55,592 nucleotides of DNA from Alphaproteobacteria bacterium. Its GTDB lineage: Bacteria; Pseudomonadota; Alphaproteobacteria; SMXQ01. A program made the position numbers and the translations under genes. Location of the stretch: positions 1 to 55,592 of the forward strand of contig JAURLI010000034.1 of assembly GCA_030831315.1 (NCBI GenBank), read 5' to 3'. Below are positions 17,282 through 26,376 of this stretch, one piece after another; position 1 is the stretch's first letter; each line of letters starts with the position of its first letter. The notes under the pieces are model-generated. The model was not told the DNA's origin. It worked only from the letters and a program-made list of their open reading frames with translations, and searched no databases.

Positions 17282-18415
17282 ATGCGTCTGGCCTTCGCCT
17301 TCATGCTGGCGGTCCTTGCCGCTCCGGCGGGCGCGGCCGAGGATCCGCAGGTGTTCACGGTGCGGGGCGTCGCCGTAGATGCCACCGCCGATTCGGCGGC
17401 GCGCGCGCGCGATCAGGCCCTCGCGGCGGGGCAGGCGGCGGCACTGAACCGTCTTTTTTCCCGCCTGGCGCTCGCCTCCGATCGCGACAAGCTGCCCCCT
17501 GTTTCCACCGAGGCAGTCAACGACCTGGTCAAGGATTTCGAGGTCGCCGACGAAAAGACGTCGAGTGTTCGTTACCTCGCCGCGCTGACCGTGCGCTTCA
17601 AACCCGATGCCGTTCGCAACCTTCTGCGCGAACGCGGCGTCGGCTTTGCCGAAACGCCGTCAAAGCCTCTTCTGGTGCTGCCGGTCTACGAACTGGTCGG
17701 CGCCCTGTCGCTGTGGGATGACCCGAATCCTTGGCGCGCCGCCTGGGATCGCCTGCCGCCGACCGACGGGCTGGTGCCGGTGGCGCGCGCAAAAGGCGAT
17801 TTGCAGGATATCGCCCTGATCGGCGCCGAACAGGCCGTGCGTGGCGACGACAAGCGGCTGACGGCGATCGCCCGGCGTCATGGTGCGGCCGACGTTCTCG
17901 TGGCGCGGGCGGGAATGCGTTTCCCCGAAGGCGTAAGCCCGGCGGAGGGCAGCGGCCCTTGGCTGCAGGTGACGCTGAGCCGGTTCGGCACGTCGCAACT
18001 GGAGCAGACCCGTGTCGAGGCTTTTTATCGGGAGTCGGGCGAAAGCGAAGAAGCCCTGTTCAACCGCGCCGCTGCTGTGATTGCCGCCCAGGTGCAGGAA
18101 AACTGGAAGCGCAACAACCGCCTGCGTTTCGACACCGGCGACGAACTGACCGTCGAAGTACCGCTCAATTCCCTTGCCCAGTGGCTGGAAATCAAGGGCA
18201 AGCTCGAAAAGGTGCCGTTCATCCGGCGCAGCGACCTGATCTTCCTTACGCGCAAGGGGGCGCGCTTGCGGCTCAACTTCATCGGCGACGAGGAACAACT
18301 TCGTCTCGCCCTGATCCAGAGTGATCTGTCGCTGGTTCGCGGCGCGACGTCGCTCGTTCTCCGCCAGGGTGCTGCGGACAACGAGGACGGCAGGGGAAAG
18401 AGCGCAGCGCCGTGA
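17282..18415 (+). CDS. exported DUF2066 protein of unknown function
   Basis: Periplasmic or envelope protein of about 377 residues if started at ATG 17282, which gives a clean signal peptide (MRLAFAFMLAVLAAPAGAA). No good ribosome-binding site precedes this ATG; another in-frame ATG at 17210 would add 24 residues before the signal. The body matches the DUF2066 pattern (FTVRGVAVDATADSAARARD, in part, near the N-terminus, and a mid-protein VLPVYEL segment). No enzymatic motif is visible. It heads a four-gene run in which each gene overlaps the next by 4 bases. The conserved position before a CDP-alcohol transferase, an AI-2E transporter and hdaA suggests a shared transcript rather than a known pathway. 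Confidence 0.82.
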   Translation: MRLAFAFMLAVLAAPAGAAEDPQVFTVRGVAVDATADSAARARDQALAAGQAAALNRLFSRLALASDRDKLPPVSTEAVNDLVKDFEVADEKTSSVRYLAALTVRFKPDAVRNLLRERGVGFAETPSKPLLVLPVYELVGALSLWDDPNPWRAAWDRLPPTDGLVPVARAKGDLQDIALIGAEQAVRGDDKRLTAIARRHGAADVLVARAGMRFPEGVSPAEGSGPWLQVTLSRFGTSQLEQTRVEAFYRESGESEEALFNRAAAVIAAQVQENWKRNNRLRFDTGDELTVEVPLNSLAQWLEIKGKLEKVPFIRRSDLIFLTRKGARLRLNFIGDEEQLRLALIQSDLSLVRGATSLVLRQGAADNEDGRGKSAAP

Positions 18416-18957
18416 ACATTCCCAATCTCATCAGCCTGGGCCGCCTGCTGTCGGTGCCCGTTCTGGTCTGGGCCATTTCCGACGGCCGGATGATGCTGGC
18501 CTTCTGGCTGTTCGTGATCGCCGGTATTTCCGATGCCGTGGACGGTTTCATCGCCAAGCGTTTCAACTACGAATCGGAGCTGGGCAGCTACCTCGATCCG
18601 CTCGCCGACAAGGCGTTGCTGGTCAGCGTCTACGTGGCGCTGGGAATCGCCGAACAGCTGCCCCTTTGGCTCGTGATTCTGGTGGTGTGGCGCGATCTCC
18701 TGATCATCGGCGGGGCGCTGCTCTACCACACCCTGACCCAGCGGCTTAAGATGGAGCCGCTGCTCGTCAGCAAGGTCAATACCCTTGCCCAGATCCTGTT
18801 GGCGGCATATGTGCTCGCCGCCCGCGCGCTGGAATTGGGCAACGATCTCGTCTACCAATTCCTGATCGGCGCGGTCGCCCTGACGACCGTCCTGTCGGGT
18901 GCCAGCTATGTCGTCGGCTGGATTCGCAAAGCGGCAACGATGGAGGAACGGCGATGA
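18412..18957 (+). CDS. CDP-alcohol phosphatidyltransferase family protein (PgsA-like)
   Basis: Integral membrane enzyme of 181 residues in the family that makes phosphatidylglycerophosphate or cardiolipin from CDP-diacylglycerol. The metal-binding signature D-x2-D-G-x2-A-x-R-x8-G-x3-D-x3-D is visible: Asp41, Asp44, Gly45, Ala48, Gly58, Asp62, Asp66. The residue after Ala48 is Lys49 where Arg is usual. N-terminal PNLISLGRLLSVPVL is typical of PgsA and class-I-like cardiolipin synthases. Substrate choice between PGP synthase and a cardiolipin synthase-like activity cannot be settled from the sequence. GTG start in a GTGA overlap with DUF2066. Confidence 0.88.
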   Translation: MNIPNLISLGRLLSVPVLVWAISDGRMMLAFWLFVIAGISDAVDGFIAKRFNYESELGSYLDPLADKALLVSVYVALGIAEQLPLWLVILVVWRDLLIIGGALLYHTLTQRLKMEPLLVSKVNTLAQILLAAYVLAARALELGNDLVYQFLIGAVALTTVLSGASYVVGWIRKAATMEERR

Positions 18958-20024
18958 CGCCGTCACGGCAAATGGCATTCTGGGGCATCGGGCTCGTCGT
19001 GTTCGGCATAGCCCTGAACCTGCTCGCGCCGGTGCTTCTGCCCTTCGTCGCGGGCATCGCCGTCGCATATTTCCTCGATCCGGCGCTGGTCTGGCTCGGT
19101 CGGCGAAAGGTCAACCGGACGCTCGCCACTATTATCGTCCTCGGCGGCTTTTGCGCGGCAATCGTGCTCGCGGTCGTGCTGCTTGCGCCCTTGATCCAGT
19201 CGCAGGTGATCGATTTCGCGAAAAAGGCGCCCGACGTCATCAAGGTACTGCAAGAGCACGTGATGCGCGCCGTGGCGCGCCTGTCGGCGGAGCTTTCACC
19301 CGAGGACATCGAACGCCTGAAGACCGCCGCTGGCAGTTTTGCAGGTGACGCGCTGAAATTCGCGGGCGGCCTCGTCGCCAAGGTGTGGTCGGGCGGGCTG
19401 GCGCTGCTCAACCTTCTGTCGCTGATCTTCATTTCCCCCGTCGTCGCTTTCTACGTGCTGCGCGACTGGGACCGCATCGTCGCCACGGTTGACGGCTGGC
19501 TTCCGCGCGACCATGCGCCGACCATCCGCAGGCTGGTCAAGGAAGCCGACGACATGATCGCGGGCTACGTTCGCGGCATGGCGATCGTGTGCCTGATCCT
19601 GGCCGGGTTCTACGGCGCGGCGCTGAGCCTTATCGGCCTCGATTTCGGCCTCATCATCGGCATGGTCGCTGGCTTCATTTCCTTCATTCCCTTCGTCGGT
19701 GCCGCGGGCGGCTTCGTCGCATCGGTCGGCTTCGCCATCGTGCAGTTCGGCGATATCGGTCCGGTGGCGTTGACGGCGGCGGTCTTCGTCGTCGGCCAGG
19801 TGCTGGAGGGCAATTACCTGACGCCCAAGCTGGTCGGCGAAAGAATCCGCCTGCACGCGGTCTGGGTCATCTTCGCCCTGCTTGCGGCCGGTCTTCTGTT
19901 CGGATTCGTCGGCGTGCTGCTGGCGGTGCCGGCGGCGGCGGTGATCGGCGTGCTGGTGCGCTTCTTCCTCGGCGAATATCTGAAAAGCCCGCTCTACCGC
20001 GGTCACGGCAGGGACGGGGCGTGA
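18954..20024 (+). CDS. AI-2E family transporter (PerM/UPF0118)
   Basis: Polytopic inner-membrane protein of 356 residues with the family layout. Three N-terminal helices (about residues 8-26, 29-50, 62-85) and a soluble amphipathic region (about 90-145) are followed by a cluster of C-terminal helices. The signature region LEGNYLTPKLVGERIRLH near residues 283-300 is present. Some members export the quorum signal AI-2; others act as Na+/H+ exchangers, so the cargo is unknown. It overlaps the upstream gene (ATGA) and hdaA downstream (GTGA). Confidence 0.9.
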   Translation: MTPSRQMAFWGIGLVVFGIALNLLAPVLLPFVAGIAVAYFLDPALVWLGRRKVNRTLATIIVLGGFCAAIVLAVVLLAPLIQSQVIDFAKKAPDVIKVLQEHVMRAVARLSAELSPEDIERLKTAAGSFAGDALKFAGGLVAKVWSGGLALLNLLSLIFISPVVAFYVLRDWDRIVATVDGWLPRDHAPTIRRLVKEADDMIAGYVRGMAIVCLILAGFYGAALSLIGLDFGLIIGMVAGFISFIPFVGAAGGFVASVGFAIVQFGDIGPVALTAAVFVVGQVLEGNYLTPKLVGERIRLHAVWVIFALLAAGLLFGFVGVLLAVPAAAVIGVLVRFFLGEYLKSPLYRGHGRDGA

Positions 20025-20716
20025 ACGGCAAATCGCGGACGGGACAGTTCCCCCTGCCGTTCGATGCGCGTCCCAGCCTCGGCGGTGAAGATTATCTCGT
20101 CAGTTCCTGCAACGGCGCGGCGGTGGCCTGGATCGACCGCTGGCCCGACTGGCCGGGTCCGTCCCTGGCGATCGCCGGGGAACGCGCATCGGGCAAGACC
20201 CATCTGGCGTCGGTATTCGCCGCCCGCTGCGGGGCGCGGTGGCTGTCGGTGGCGGAACTTGTCGCGACGCCCGCGAGCGATCTTGCCGCCCCCGGCACGC
20301 CTCTTGTCGTAGATGGTGCCGACGCGGTTGCGGGCAATGCCGATGCCGAACAGGGGCTGTTCCATCTGCTCAACGCGCTTGTCGGCACGAAGGGGCGGCT
20401 GCTGCTGACGGGGGCCCTGCCGCCCGCGCGCTGGCCGGTGCGGCTGCGTGATCTGGCCTCGCGCCTTGCCGCCATTCCGGTTGCCGAGATCGGCGCCCCC
20501 GACGATGCGCTGATGGGCGCGCTTCTGGTCAAGCTTTTCGCCGACCGCCAGCTTCAGGTCGGCGCCGACACCGTCGCCTACATGGTGTCGCGCATGGAGC
20601 GCAGCTTCGATGCGGCGCGGTCTCTGGTGGCTGCGATCGATGCGCGCGCGATGGCCGAACGCAGAAGCATCACCATCCCGCTCGTTCGCGCTGCGATGGA
20701 CGAGGCCGCCGGTTAA
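20021..20716 (+). CDS. hdaA: DnaA-related regulatory inactivator HdaA
   Basis: AAA+ protein of 231 residues related to DnaA. With the beta sliding clamp it promotes ATP hydrolysis by DnaA after initiation (RIDA). A QFPLPF motif at residues 9-14 resembles the clamp-binding peptide found at the N-terminus of Hda proteins. Walker A is GERASGKT (residues 53-60). Start GTG at 20021 in a GTGA overlap with the transporter stop. The stop TAA lies inside a TTAA shared with the convergent sixA-like gene. Other small DnaA-like proteins exist, but the clamp motif and length fit HdaA best. Confidence 0.88.
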   Translation: MNGKSRTGQFPLPFDARPSLGGEDYLVSSCNGAAVAWIDRWPDWPGPSLAIAGERASGKTHLASVFAARCGARWLSVAELVATPASDLAAPGTPLVVDGADAVAGNADAEQGLFHLLNALVGTKGRLLLTGALPPARWPVRLRDLASRLAAIPVAEIGAPDDALMGALLVKLFADRQLQVGADTVAYMVSRMERSFDAARSLVAAIDARAMAERRSITIPLVRAAMDEAAG

Positions 20717-21231
20717 CCTGGGTCGTTCGGAAACGCGACGTCAGCCAGTCGTGCCGTTGCGGGCGACAAATCATACCAGTGCGCGCCCTCAAACTCGACA
20801 GCAGCGACGGCGCAGGGCGGGAAGCCGCGCAGCAACCTGTCGCGTGCCGCACTTTGCTTTTTTCCCGCGAGCGCCAGCGCCAGATCATGCAGTCCCGGGT
20901 TGTGGCCGACGATAAGGGCCGAGGCCGTAGCGTCGTCCAGCGCACATAATTCGTCGTGCAGGCGTTCCGCAGGGGCGAGGTAAAGCTGCTCTTCGATCTG
21001 CAATCGGGGGCCGCCCGAGCCGAACCCGGCAAGGAAGCCTTCGAACGTTTCCCGCGTGCGGCGGGCCGAAGAGACGAGCGCGACCTGTGGCCGCCAGCCG
21101 CGCCTTGCGAAGGCGGCGCCGACCGCAACGGCCTCGATCCGGCCTTCGCCATCAAGGGGCCGGAGATGGTCCTCCAGCCCCGCGGGCGCGGCGCTGGATT
21201 TTCCGTGGCGCAAAATATATAAGACTTTCAT
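20713..21231 (-). CDS. histidine phosphatase family protein (SixA-like)
   Basis: Small phosphoglycerate-mutase-fold phosphatase of 172 residues. The RHG catalytic motif is at the very N-terminus (MKVLYILRHGKSS), as in SixA, which removes phosphate from phosphohistidine in phosphotransfer proteins. Further conserved residues are Arg in SSARRTRET and His in IVGHNPGL. The start could be ATG 21231 or ATG 21237, two codons earlier. It converges on hdaA with a 4-base palindromic stop overlap and is divergent from ppk1. The substrate here is not known. Confidence 0.87.
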   Translation of the reverse strand: MKVLYILRHGKSSAAPAGLEDHLRPLDGEGRIEAVAVGAAFARRGWRPQVALVSSARRTRETFEGFLAGFGSGGPRLQIEEQLYLAPAERLHDELCALDDATASALIVGHNPGLHDLALALAGKKQSAARDRLLRGFPPCAVAAVEFEGAHWYDLSPATARLADVAFPNDPG

Positions 21232-21319
21232 GGTCATAAGCGGTAATTGCCGCCCGTGCAGGGGCCTGTAACGCGAGTTTAGGCTTTGTCGGGCTTCAAT
21301 GCACCGTTGGAGACATGTC

Positions 21320-23497
21320 ATGAGCCAGTCCGAAACGGATCGGAAAGACGGTACCGGTGCCGCCGTTCCCGCCATTAGTCCGGCTTCGCCTTCGCGCTTC
21401 CTGAACCGCGAGCTGTCCTGGCTCGCCTTCAACCAGCGTGTGGTCGAAGAGGCCATGAACGATGCCAACCCGCTGCTTGAGCGGGTGCGTTTCCTTTCGA
21501 TCTCGGCGTCAAACCACAACGAATTCTACATGGTGCGCGTCGCGGGCCTCGTCGCCCAGCAGAAGGCCGGCTACGGCATCGTGTCCGATGACGGCATGTC
21601 CGTGCAGGACCAGCTTGCCGCCATCACCCGCAAGTCGGCCGAATTGCTGGTCAGCCAGCAGGATTGCTGGCGCAACCTGCGCGCAGCGCTTGCCGAAAAG
21701 GGTATGGTCGTCGTTCGCCGCGAAGACGTCACCGCGGCGGAACGTGCATGGCTCGAACGTTATTTCATCGAGCAGATTTTCCCGGTGATCACGCCGATCG
21801 CCATCGACCCGGCGCATCCTTTCCCGTTCATTCCCAACCTTGGCGTTTGCATGGTGCTGCAATTGCGCCACCACGGGACGGGCGAACAGATGCGCGCACT
21901 GGTGCCGTTGCCGACGCAGGTGGCGCGGTTCATCCGGCTGCCGGGTTCCGGCATCCGTTTCATCACCCTCGAAAATCTCATCAGCCTCAATCTCGGCGAA
22001 CTGTTCCCGGGCTTCGATGTCGAGGCGCAGGGCCTGTTCCGGGTTATTCGCGACACCGAGGTCGAAATCGAGGAAGAGGCCGAGGATCTCGTGCGCGTCA
22101 TGTCGTCGGCGCTCGAGCGGCGCCGGCGCGGTTCGGTCATCCGGCTGACCTTCAGCGTACGCATCCCCCAGGAACTGCGCGCTTTCGTGGTGCGGGAACT
22201 GAAAGTCGCCGGTTCCGACGTGTTCGACGTCGACGGGCTGCTGGGCCTTTCAGACATTCAGGAAATCATCATCGAGGAGCGGGCAGACCTGCTGTTCAAG
22301 GCCTTTACCCCGCGCTTCCCCGAGCGCATCAAGGCCTTCGGCGGCGATGCTTTCGCGGCGATCCGGGAAAAGGACCTGATCGTCCATCATCCTTACGAAA
22401 GTTTCGATGTCGTCCTGCGCTTCATTCGCCAGGCGGCACGCGATCCGTCCGTGGTTTCGATCAAGCAGACCCTTTACCGCACCAGCAAGGACAGCCCCGT
22501 GGTCAAGGCGCTGATCGAGGCGGCGGAGGCGGGGAAATCCGTCACCGCGATGGTCGAACTCAAGGCGCGTTTCGACGAAGAGGCGAACATCCGCTGGTCG
22601 CGCGATCTGGAACGCGCGGGCGCGCAGGTCGTCTTTGGTTTCGTCAATCTCAAGACCCATGCCAAGGTGTCGCTGGTCACGCGCCGGGAAGGGGTGGGCC
22701 TTCGCTCCTACGTGCATCTCGGCACCGGCAACTATCACCCCGAAACGGCGCGGGTCTACACCGACCTGTCGCTGTTCACCGCCGATCCCGCGCTCTGCCG
22801 GGATGCAGCGCGCCTGTTCAACCTGATGACCGGTTACGCCCGCCCCGAGCGGTTCGAGAAGATGTCGGCCTCGCCGCTGAATTTGCGCGAAACACTCGAC
22901 GGCCTGATCGAGGACGAGATTGCCCATGCCAAGGCGGGGCGGCCGGCGGCGATCTGGGCGAAGATGAACCAGATCGTCGATCCCGACATCATCGACCACC
23001 TCTACCGCGCATCCTGCGCGGGCGTGCAGATCGATCTCGTCGTGCGCGGTATCTGTTGCCTGCGCCCGGGCGTGCCGGGGCTTTCGGAAAATATCCGGGT
23101 GCGCTCCATCGTCGGGCGGTTCCTCGAACATTCGCGCATCGCCTGTTTCGGCGCGGGCCATGGCCTGCCGTCCGAAAAGGCCAAGGTGTTCATGTCATCG
23201 GCCGACTGGATGCCGCGCAACCTCAACTGGCGCGTCGAAACCCTGATCCCGGTCGAAAATCCGACCGTTCATGCGCAGGTCCTCGATCAGATCATGGGTG
23301 CCAACATGCGCGACAACATGCAGACCTGGATGGGCGAGCCCGACGGCAGTTACCGCCGCATACATCCCGGCCCGGGCGAGGAACCGTTTCGCGCCCATGA
23401 CTACTTCCTGACGCATCCGTCGCTGTCGGGCCGCACCAAGGGCGAGGAAAAGCCCGCGGCGAGCGGCATCCTCAAGCGTTTCATCTTCAAGGGCTGA
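21320..23497 (+). CDS. ppk1: polyphosphate kinase 1
   Basis: Polymerises the gamma-phosphate of ATP into inorganic polyphosphate through a phosphohistidine. The protein has 725 residues from ATG 21320, chosen for the GGAGA at 21309-21313; an earlier ATG at 21299 adds seven residues without a site. The N-domain begins [14 protein letters not shown]. The phospholipase-D-like catalytic part carries the likely autophosphorylated His447 (THAKVSLV) and His466 ([17 protein letters not shown]). ppx follows after 5 bases, so synthesis and degradation of polyphosphate are encoded together. Confidence 0.97.
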   Translation: MSQSETDRKDGTGAAVPAISPASPSRFLNRELSWLAFNQRVVEEAMNDANPLLERVRFLSISASNHNEFYMVRVAGLVAQQKAGYGIVSDDGMSVQDQLAAITRKSAELLVSQQDCWRNLRAALAEKGMVVVRREDVTAAERAWLERYFIEQIFPVITPIAIDPAHPFPFIPNLGVCMVLQLRHHGTGEQMRALVPLPTQVARFIRLPGSGIRFITLENLISLNLGELFPGFDVEAQGLFRVIRDTEVEIEEEAEDLVRVMSSALERRRRGSVIRLTFSVRIPQELRAFVVRELKVAGSDVFDVDGLLGLSDIQEIIIEERADLLFKAFTPRFPERIKAFGGDAFAAIREKDLIVHHPYESFDVVLRFIRQAARDPSVVSIKQTLYRTSKDSPVVKALIEAAEAGKSVTAMVELKARFDEEANIRWSRDLERAGAQVVFGFVNLKTHAKVSLVTRREGVGLRSYVHLGTGNYHPETARVYTDLSLFTADPALCRDAARLFNLMTGYARPERFEKMSASPLNLRETLDGLIEDEIAHAKAGRPAAIWAKMNQIVDPDIIDHLYRASCAGVQIDLVVRGICCLRPGVPGLSENIRVRSIVGRFLEHSRIACFGAGHGLPSEKAKVFMSSADWMPRNLNWRVETLIPVENPTVHAQVLDQIMGANMRDNMQTWMGEPDGSYRRIHPGPGEEPFRAHDYFLTHPSLSGRTKGEEKPAASGILKRFIFKG

Positions 23498-23502
23498 ACC
23501 GC

Positions 23503-25008
23503 GTGGCGCGCCAAGACCCAGAAAACCTGCCGGCGCGCCGGTCGCTTGCGCCCCTCGTAGCCGTCATCGACATCGGGTCGAATTCGGTTCGCCTCGTCGT
23601 CTACAGCGGCGCCGGGCGCACCTCGGTTCCGGTCTACAACGAACGTACCTTGTGCGGCCTTGGCCGGGCGCTCGGCACGACGGGCCGCCTCGATCCCGAG
23701 GCGGTCGAGGCCGCGCTTCGCCACCTTTCCCGCTTTGCCGTTGTGCTGACGGCGATGGGGGTGGAGCGGATCGAGGCGCTTGCCACCGAGGCCGTGCGGG
23801 CCGCGTCGGACGGCGCCGACTTCGTTGCCCGGGCGGAGGCTGCGCTGGGGGCATCGATTACGATTCTCGACGGGGCGACGGAGGCGGAAACCTCGGCCTT
23901 CGGCGTGATTTCCGGTATCCCCGGCGCCGACGGCATGATGGGGGATCTCGGCGGCGGCAGCCTCGAGGTGGTGGCCCTTGATGAAGGACGGCCCGGCCAG
24001 CGCGCGACGATGCCCATCGGCGCGCTGCGCCTGCGTGAAGCCGCCGATACCGACATCGACAAGGCCGAGGCCATCGTCGACAAGGCGCTGGCGCAGATCG
24101 ACTGGCTCGGCCAGGTCAGGGGCCGGACTTTCTTTCCCGTGGGCGGTGCGTGGCGCGCCTTTGCTGCCGTCCATATGGGGCAGGAAAACTATCCCCTTCA
24201 CGTGATTCATGAATACGCGATCGGCAGGTCGGACGCACAGGCGCTTCTCAAGCTCATTTCCCGCACCAGCCAGAAATCGCTCGCGCGTATTCCGCGCGTG
24301 CCGAAGGCGCGTCTGAAGACGCTGCCGCTTGCTGCGGTGGTGATGGAGCGGTTGCTCGATGCGGCCAGGCCCAAGAACGTCGTCTTTTCCGCTTTTGGCC
24401 TGCGCGAGGGCTGGCTTTATCGCAGCCTCTCGCCGGAATGCCGTAAGGAAGATCCGCTGCTTGCGGCGGCAGCTGAGATCGCCCGTCGCGAATCGCGTTT
24501 TGCCATGCCGGGCGAGCAGCTCGACCAATGGCTGGATATTTTGTTCCCCGACGAGCCGCCGCGGTTTCGTCGCCTGCGCCGCGCGGCGGTGTTGTTGTGC
24601 GACACCGCGTGGCGGGATCATCCCGATTACCGCGCGAGGGACAGCTTCTCGCGAATCCTGCACTTGTCGCTGACCGCGATTGACCACCGCGAGCGCATTT
24701 TGCTCGCTTATATCGTCAGTTCGAGCTACGGCGGCGGTCGCACGGGGCCGACGCGCAGCCTTTTGCTGCCGCTGGTCGATGACGGCGATGTGGAACATGC
24801 CATTACGATAGGGCGCGCGATTCGCTTCGCGCGCACGCTTGCGGCGGGTACCCTCGATGTGCTCGGCCGCACGCGCCTCGAGATCGAGGGCGATCACCTC
24901 GTTCTCTGTGTGGCCAAGGGGAAAGGTTTCCTGCTGAGCGAGGAAGTGAGCCGCCGTTTTGAGGCGCTGGCCCGCAGGATCGGCCGCAAGCCACGGCTCA
25001 GAAGCTAG
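23503..25008 (+). CDS. ppx: exopolyphosphatase / Ppx-GppA family phosphatase
   Basis: ASKHA-fold enzyme of 501 residues that releases phosphate from polyphosphate ends, and possibly acts on pppGpp. The first phosphate motif is VIDIGSNSVRLVVY (about residues 18-31). The second is GDLGGGSLEVV. The C-terminal HD-like region (about residues 320-495) is typical of longer proteobacterial Ppx proteins. It starts with GTG at 23503, 5 bases after ppk1, and its TAG stop shares CTAG with the convergent rnd stop. Ppx versus GppA specificity cannot be read from sequence; the ppk1 partner favours Ppx. Confidence 0.93.
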   Translation: MARQDPENLPARRSLAPLVAVIDIGSNSVRLVVYSGAGRTSVPVYNERTLCGLGRALGTTGRLDPEAVEAALRHLSRFAVVLTAMGVERIEALATEAVRAASDGADFVARAEAALGASITILDGATEAETSAFGVISGIPGADGMMGDLGGGSLEVVALDEGRPGQRATMPIGALRLREAADTDIDKAEAIVDKALAQIDWLGQVRGRTFFPVGGAWRAFAAVHMGQENYPLHVIHEYAIGRSDAQALLKLISRTSQKSLARIPRVPKARLKTLPLAAVVMERLLDAARPKNVVFSAFGLREGWLYRSLSPECRKEDPLLAAAAEIARRESRFAMPGEQLDQWLDILFPDEPPRFRRLRRAAVLLCDTAWRDHPDYRARDSFSRILHLSLTAIDHRERILLAYIVSSSYGGGRTGPTRSLLLPLVDDGDVEHAITIGRAIRFARTLAAGTLDVLGRTRLEIEGDHLVLCVAKGKGFLLSEEVSRRFEALARRIGRKPRLRS

Positions 25009-26180
25009 CGGGCGGCCGCCTCGGTTTCCTCATCCAGGCGCAGCAGCTTTATTGCCGTGCCATTGGCTGCCAGCGCCAGCTTGCCGTGCTTGAGGCGCAG
25101 CGCGTCGTTACCGAACAATTCGCGCCGCCAGCCTGACAGGGCAGGGACGTCGGCATTGTCGTCGGCGGCAATCAGTTCGAGATCGGAGCTGTTGGCGACC
25201 AGCTTCTGGGCGACGTCTTCCTTGTCGCAGACCATCTTGAGCAGGACTTTCAGCAAATCGATCAGCGGCCCCATGCCGCGCGGCAGGTCTTCGCGCTGCT
25301 CCATGACCGGGCAGTCCTGCTCCGGGACGGCGCGGGCGCGGCCGACGGCTTCCAGCACTTCGCGGACCGTCTGCTGGGGAAGGCCCGACCGGCCGACCGA
25401 GCGGGTGCGGGCAAGCTCGGCTTCGTCCTGGGGCGCACGGGCGGCGATATCGAGCAGCATGTCGTCGCGCATGACACGCTGGCGCGGCACGTCGCGCGCC
25501 TGGGCGGTCGCTTCGCGCCAGGCGGCCAGCTCCTTCAGGATGGCGAGGAAACGCGGTTTGCCGCCGCGCACGCGCACGCGCTTCCAGGCATCCTCGGGCT
25601 CGACCACATAGGTCGAGGGCGAGGTGAGGGAGCGGATTTCTTCTTCGAGCCATTCCGCGCGCCCGGTCTTTTCGAGCCGTTGCGCAAGCTTTTCATAGGC
25701 GACGCGCAGATGGGTGACATCGGAAAGCGCGTATTGCAGCTGCTTGTCGGAAAGCGGCCGGTGGGACCAGTCGGTGAAGCGCATCGACTTATCGATGCGG
25801 GCCTTGGCCAGCTTGCTGACCAGCGTTTCATAGCCGACCGATTCGCCGAAGCCGCAGACCATGGCGGCGATCTGGGTATCGAAGACGGGGGTGGGGATGC
25901 GGCCGGTCAGGTGGTGAAAGATTTCGACGTCCTGACGGGCGGCATGAAATACCTTCAGGACCGGGCTTTCGTTGAGGAATTCGAAGAGCGGCGCGAGGTC
26001 GAGGCCTTCGGCCTGGGCATCGACCACGGCGGCCTCTTCCGGGCCGCCCAGCTGGACGAGGCAGAGCTTCGGCCAGTACGTGCGCTCGCGCATGAACTCG
26101 GTGTCGACGGTGACGAATTCGGCCCCTTCGAGGGAGGCGCAGAAGCGGGCCAGCGCGCCCGTATCGGTAATAACGATCAT
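25005..26180 (-). CDS. rnd: ribonuclease D
   Basis: DEDD-family 3'-5' exoribonuclease that trims tRNA precursors. The protein has 391 residues from ATG 26180. The first catalytic motif is VDTEFMRERTYW with Asp26 and Glu28; the second Asp lies in FHAARQDVEIF and the last motif in YALSDVTHL. One HRDC domain is recognisable after residue 210 (DMLLDIAARAP). It converges on ppx with a shared CTAG at the stops. A terminator-like hairpin lies 48 bases upstream of its start. Confidence 0.95.
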   Translation of the reverse strand: MIVITDTGALARFCASLEGAEFVTVDTEFMRERTYWPKLCLVQLGGPEEAAVVDAQAEGLDLAPLFEFLNESPVLKVFHAARQDVEIFHHLTGRIPTPVFDTQIAAMVCGFGESVGYETLVSKLAKARIDKSMRFTDWSHRPLSDKQLQYALSDVTHLRVAYEKLAQRLEKTGRAEWLEEEIRSLTSPSTYVVEPEDAWKRVRVRGGKPRFLAILKELAAWREATAQARDVPRQRVMRDDMLLDIAARAPQDEAELARTRSVGRSGLPQQTVREVLEAVGRARAVPEQDCPVMEQREDLPRGMGPLIDLLKVLLKMVCDKEDVAQKLVANSSDLELIAADDNADVPALSGWRRELFGNDALRLKHGKLALAANGTAIKLLRLDEETEAAAR

Positions 26181-26227
26181 GGGCGAAGCTATACACGAAA
26201 GCCGTCCGGCCACGAAGAGAAAGCGCG

Positions 26228-26257
26228 AAAAAGGCCCCGCCGGACGCTGCCGGGGCC
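26228..26257 (-). promoter_or_regulatory. terminator-like hairpin upstream of rnd
   Basis: Read on the minus strand, GGCCCCG (26257-26251), an 11-base loop and CGGGGCC (26239-26233) are followed at once by TTTTT. This has the form of an intrinsic terminator or attenuator directed toward rnd, whose start codon is 48 bases further on. No gene on this strand lies just upstream to need it. Confidence 0.45.
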
Positions 26258-26376
26258 GTTCCGGGGCTGGGCGCGGGGCCTTGGCCTTGACAAGCGGGGC
26301 TTAGGCATGGCTTTTCCCTGTGGCGCGGTCGCTCGTCCGGGGGCGCCGCCCGAACGAACCACAGGCAGAGAGCTTG

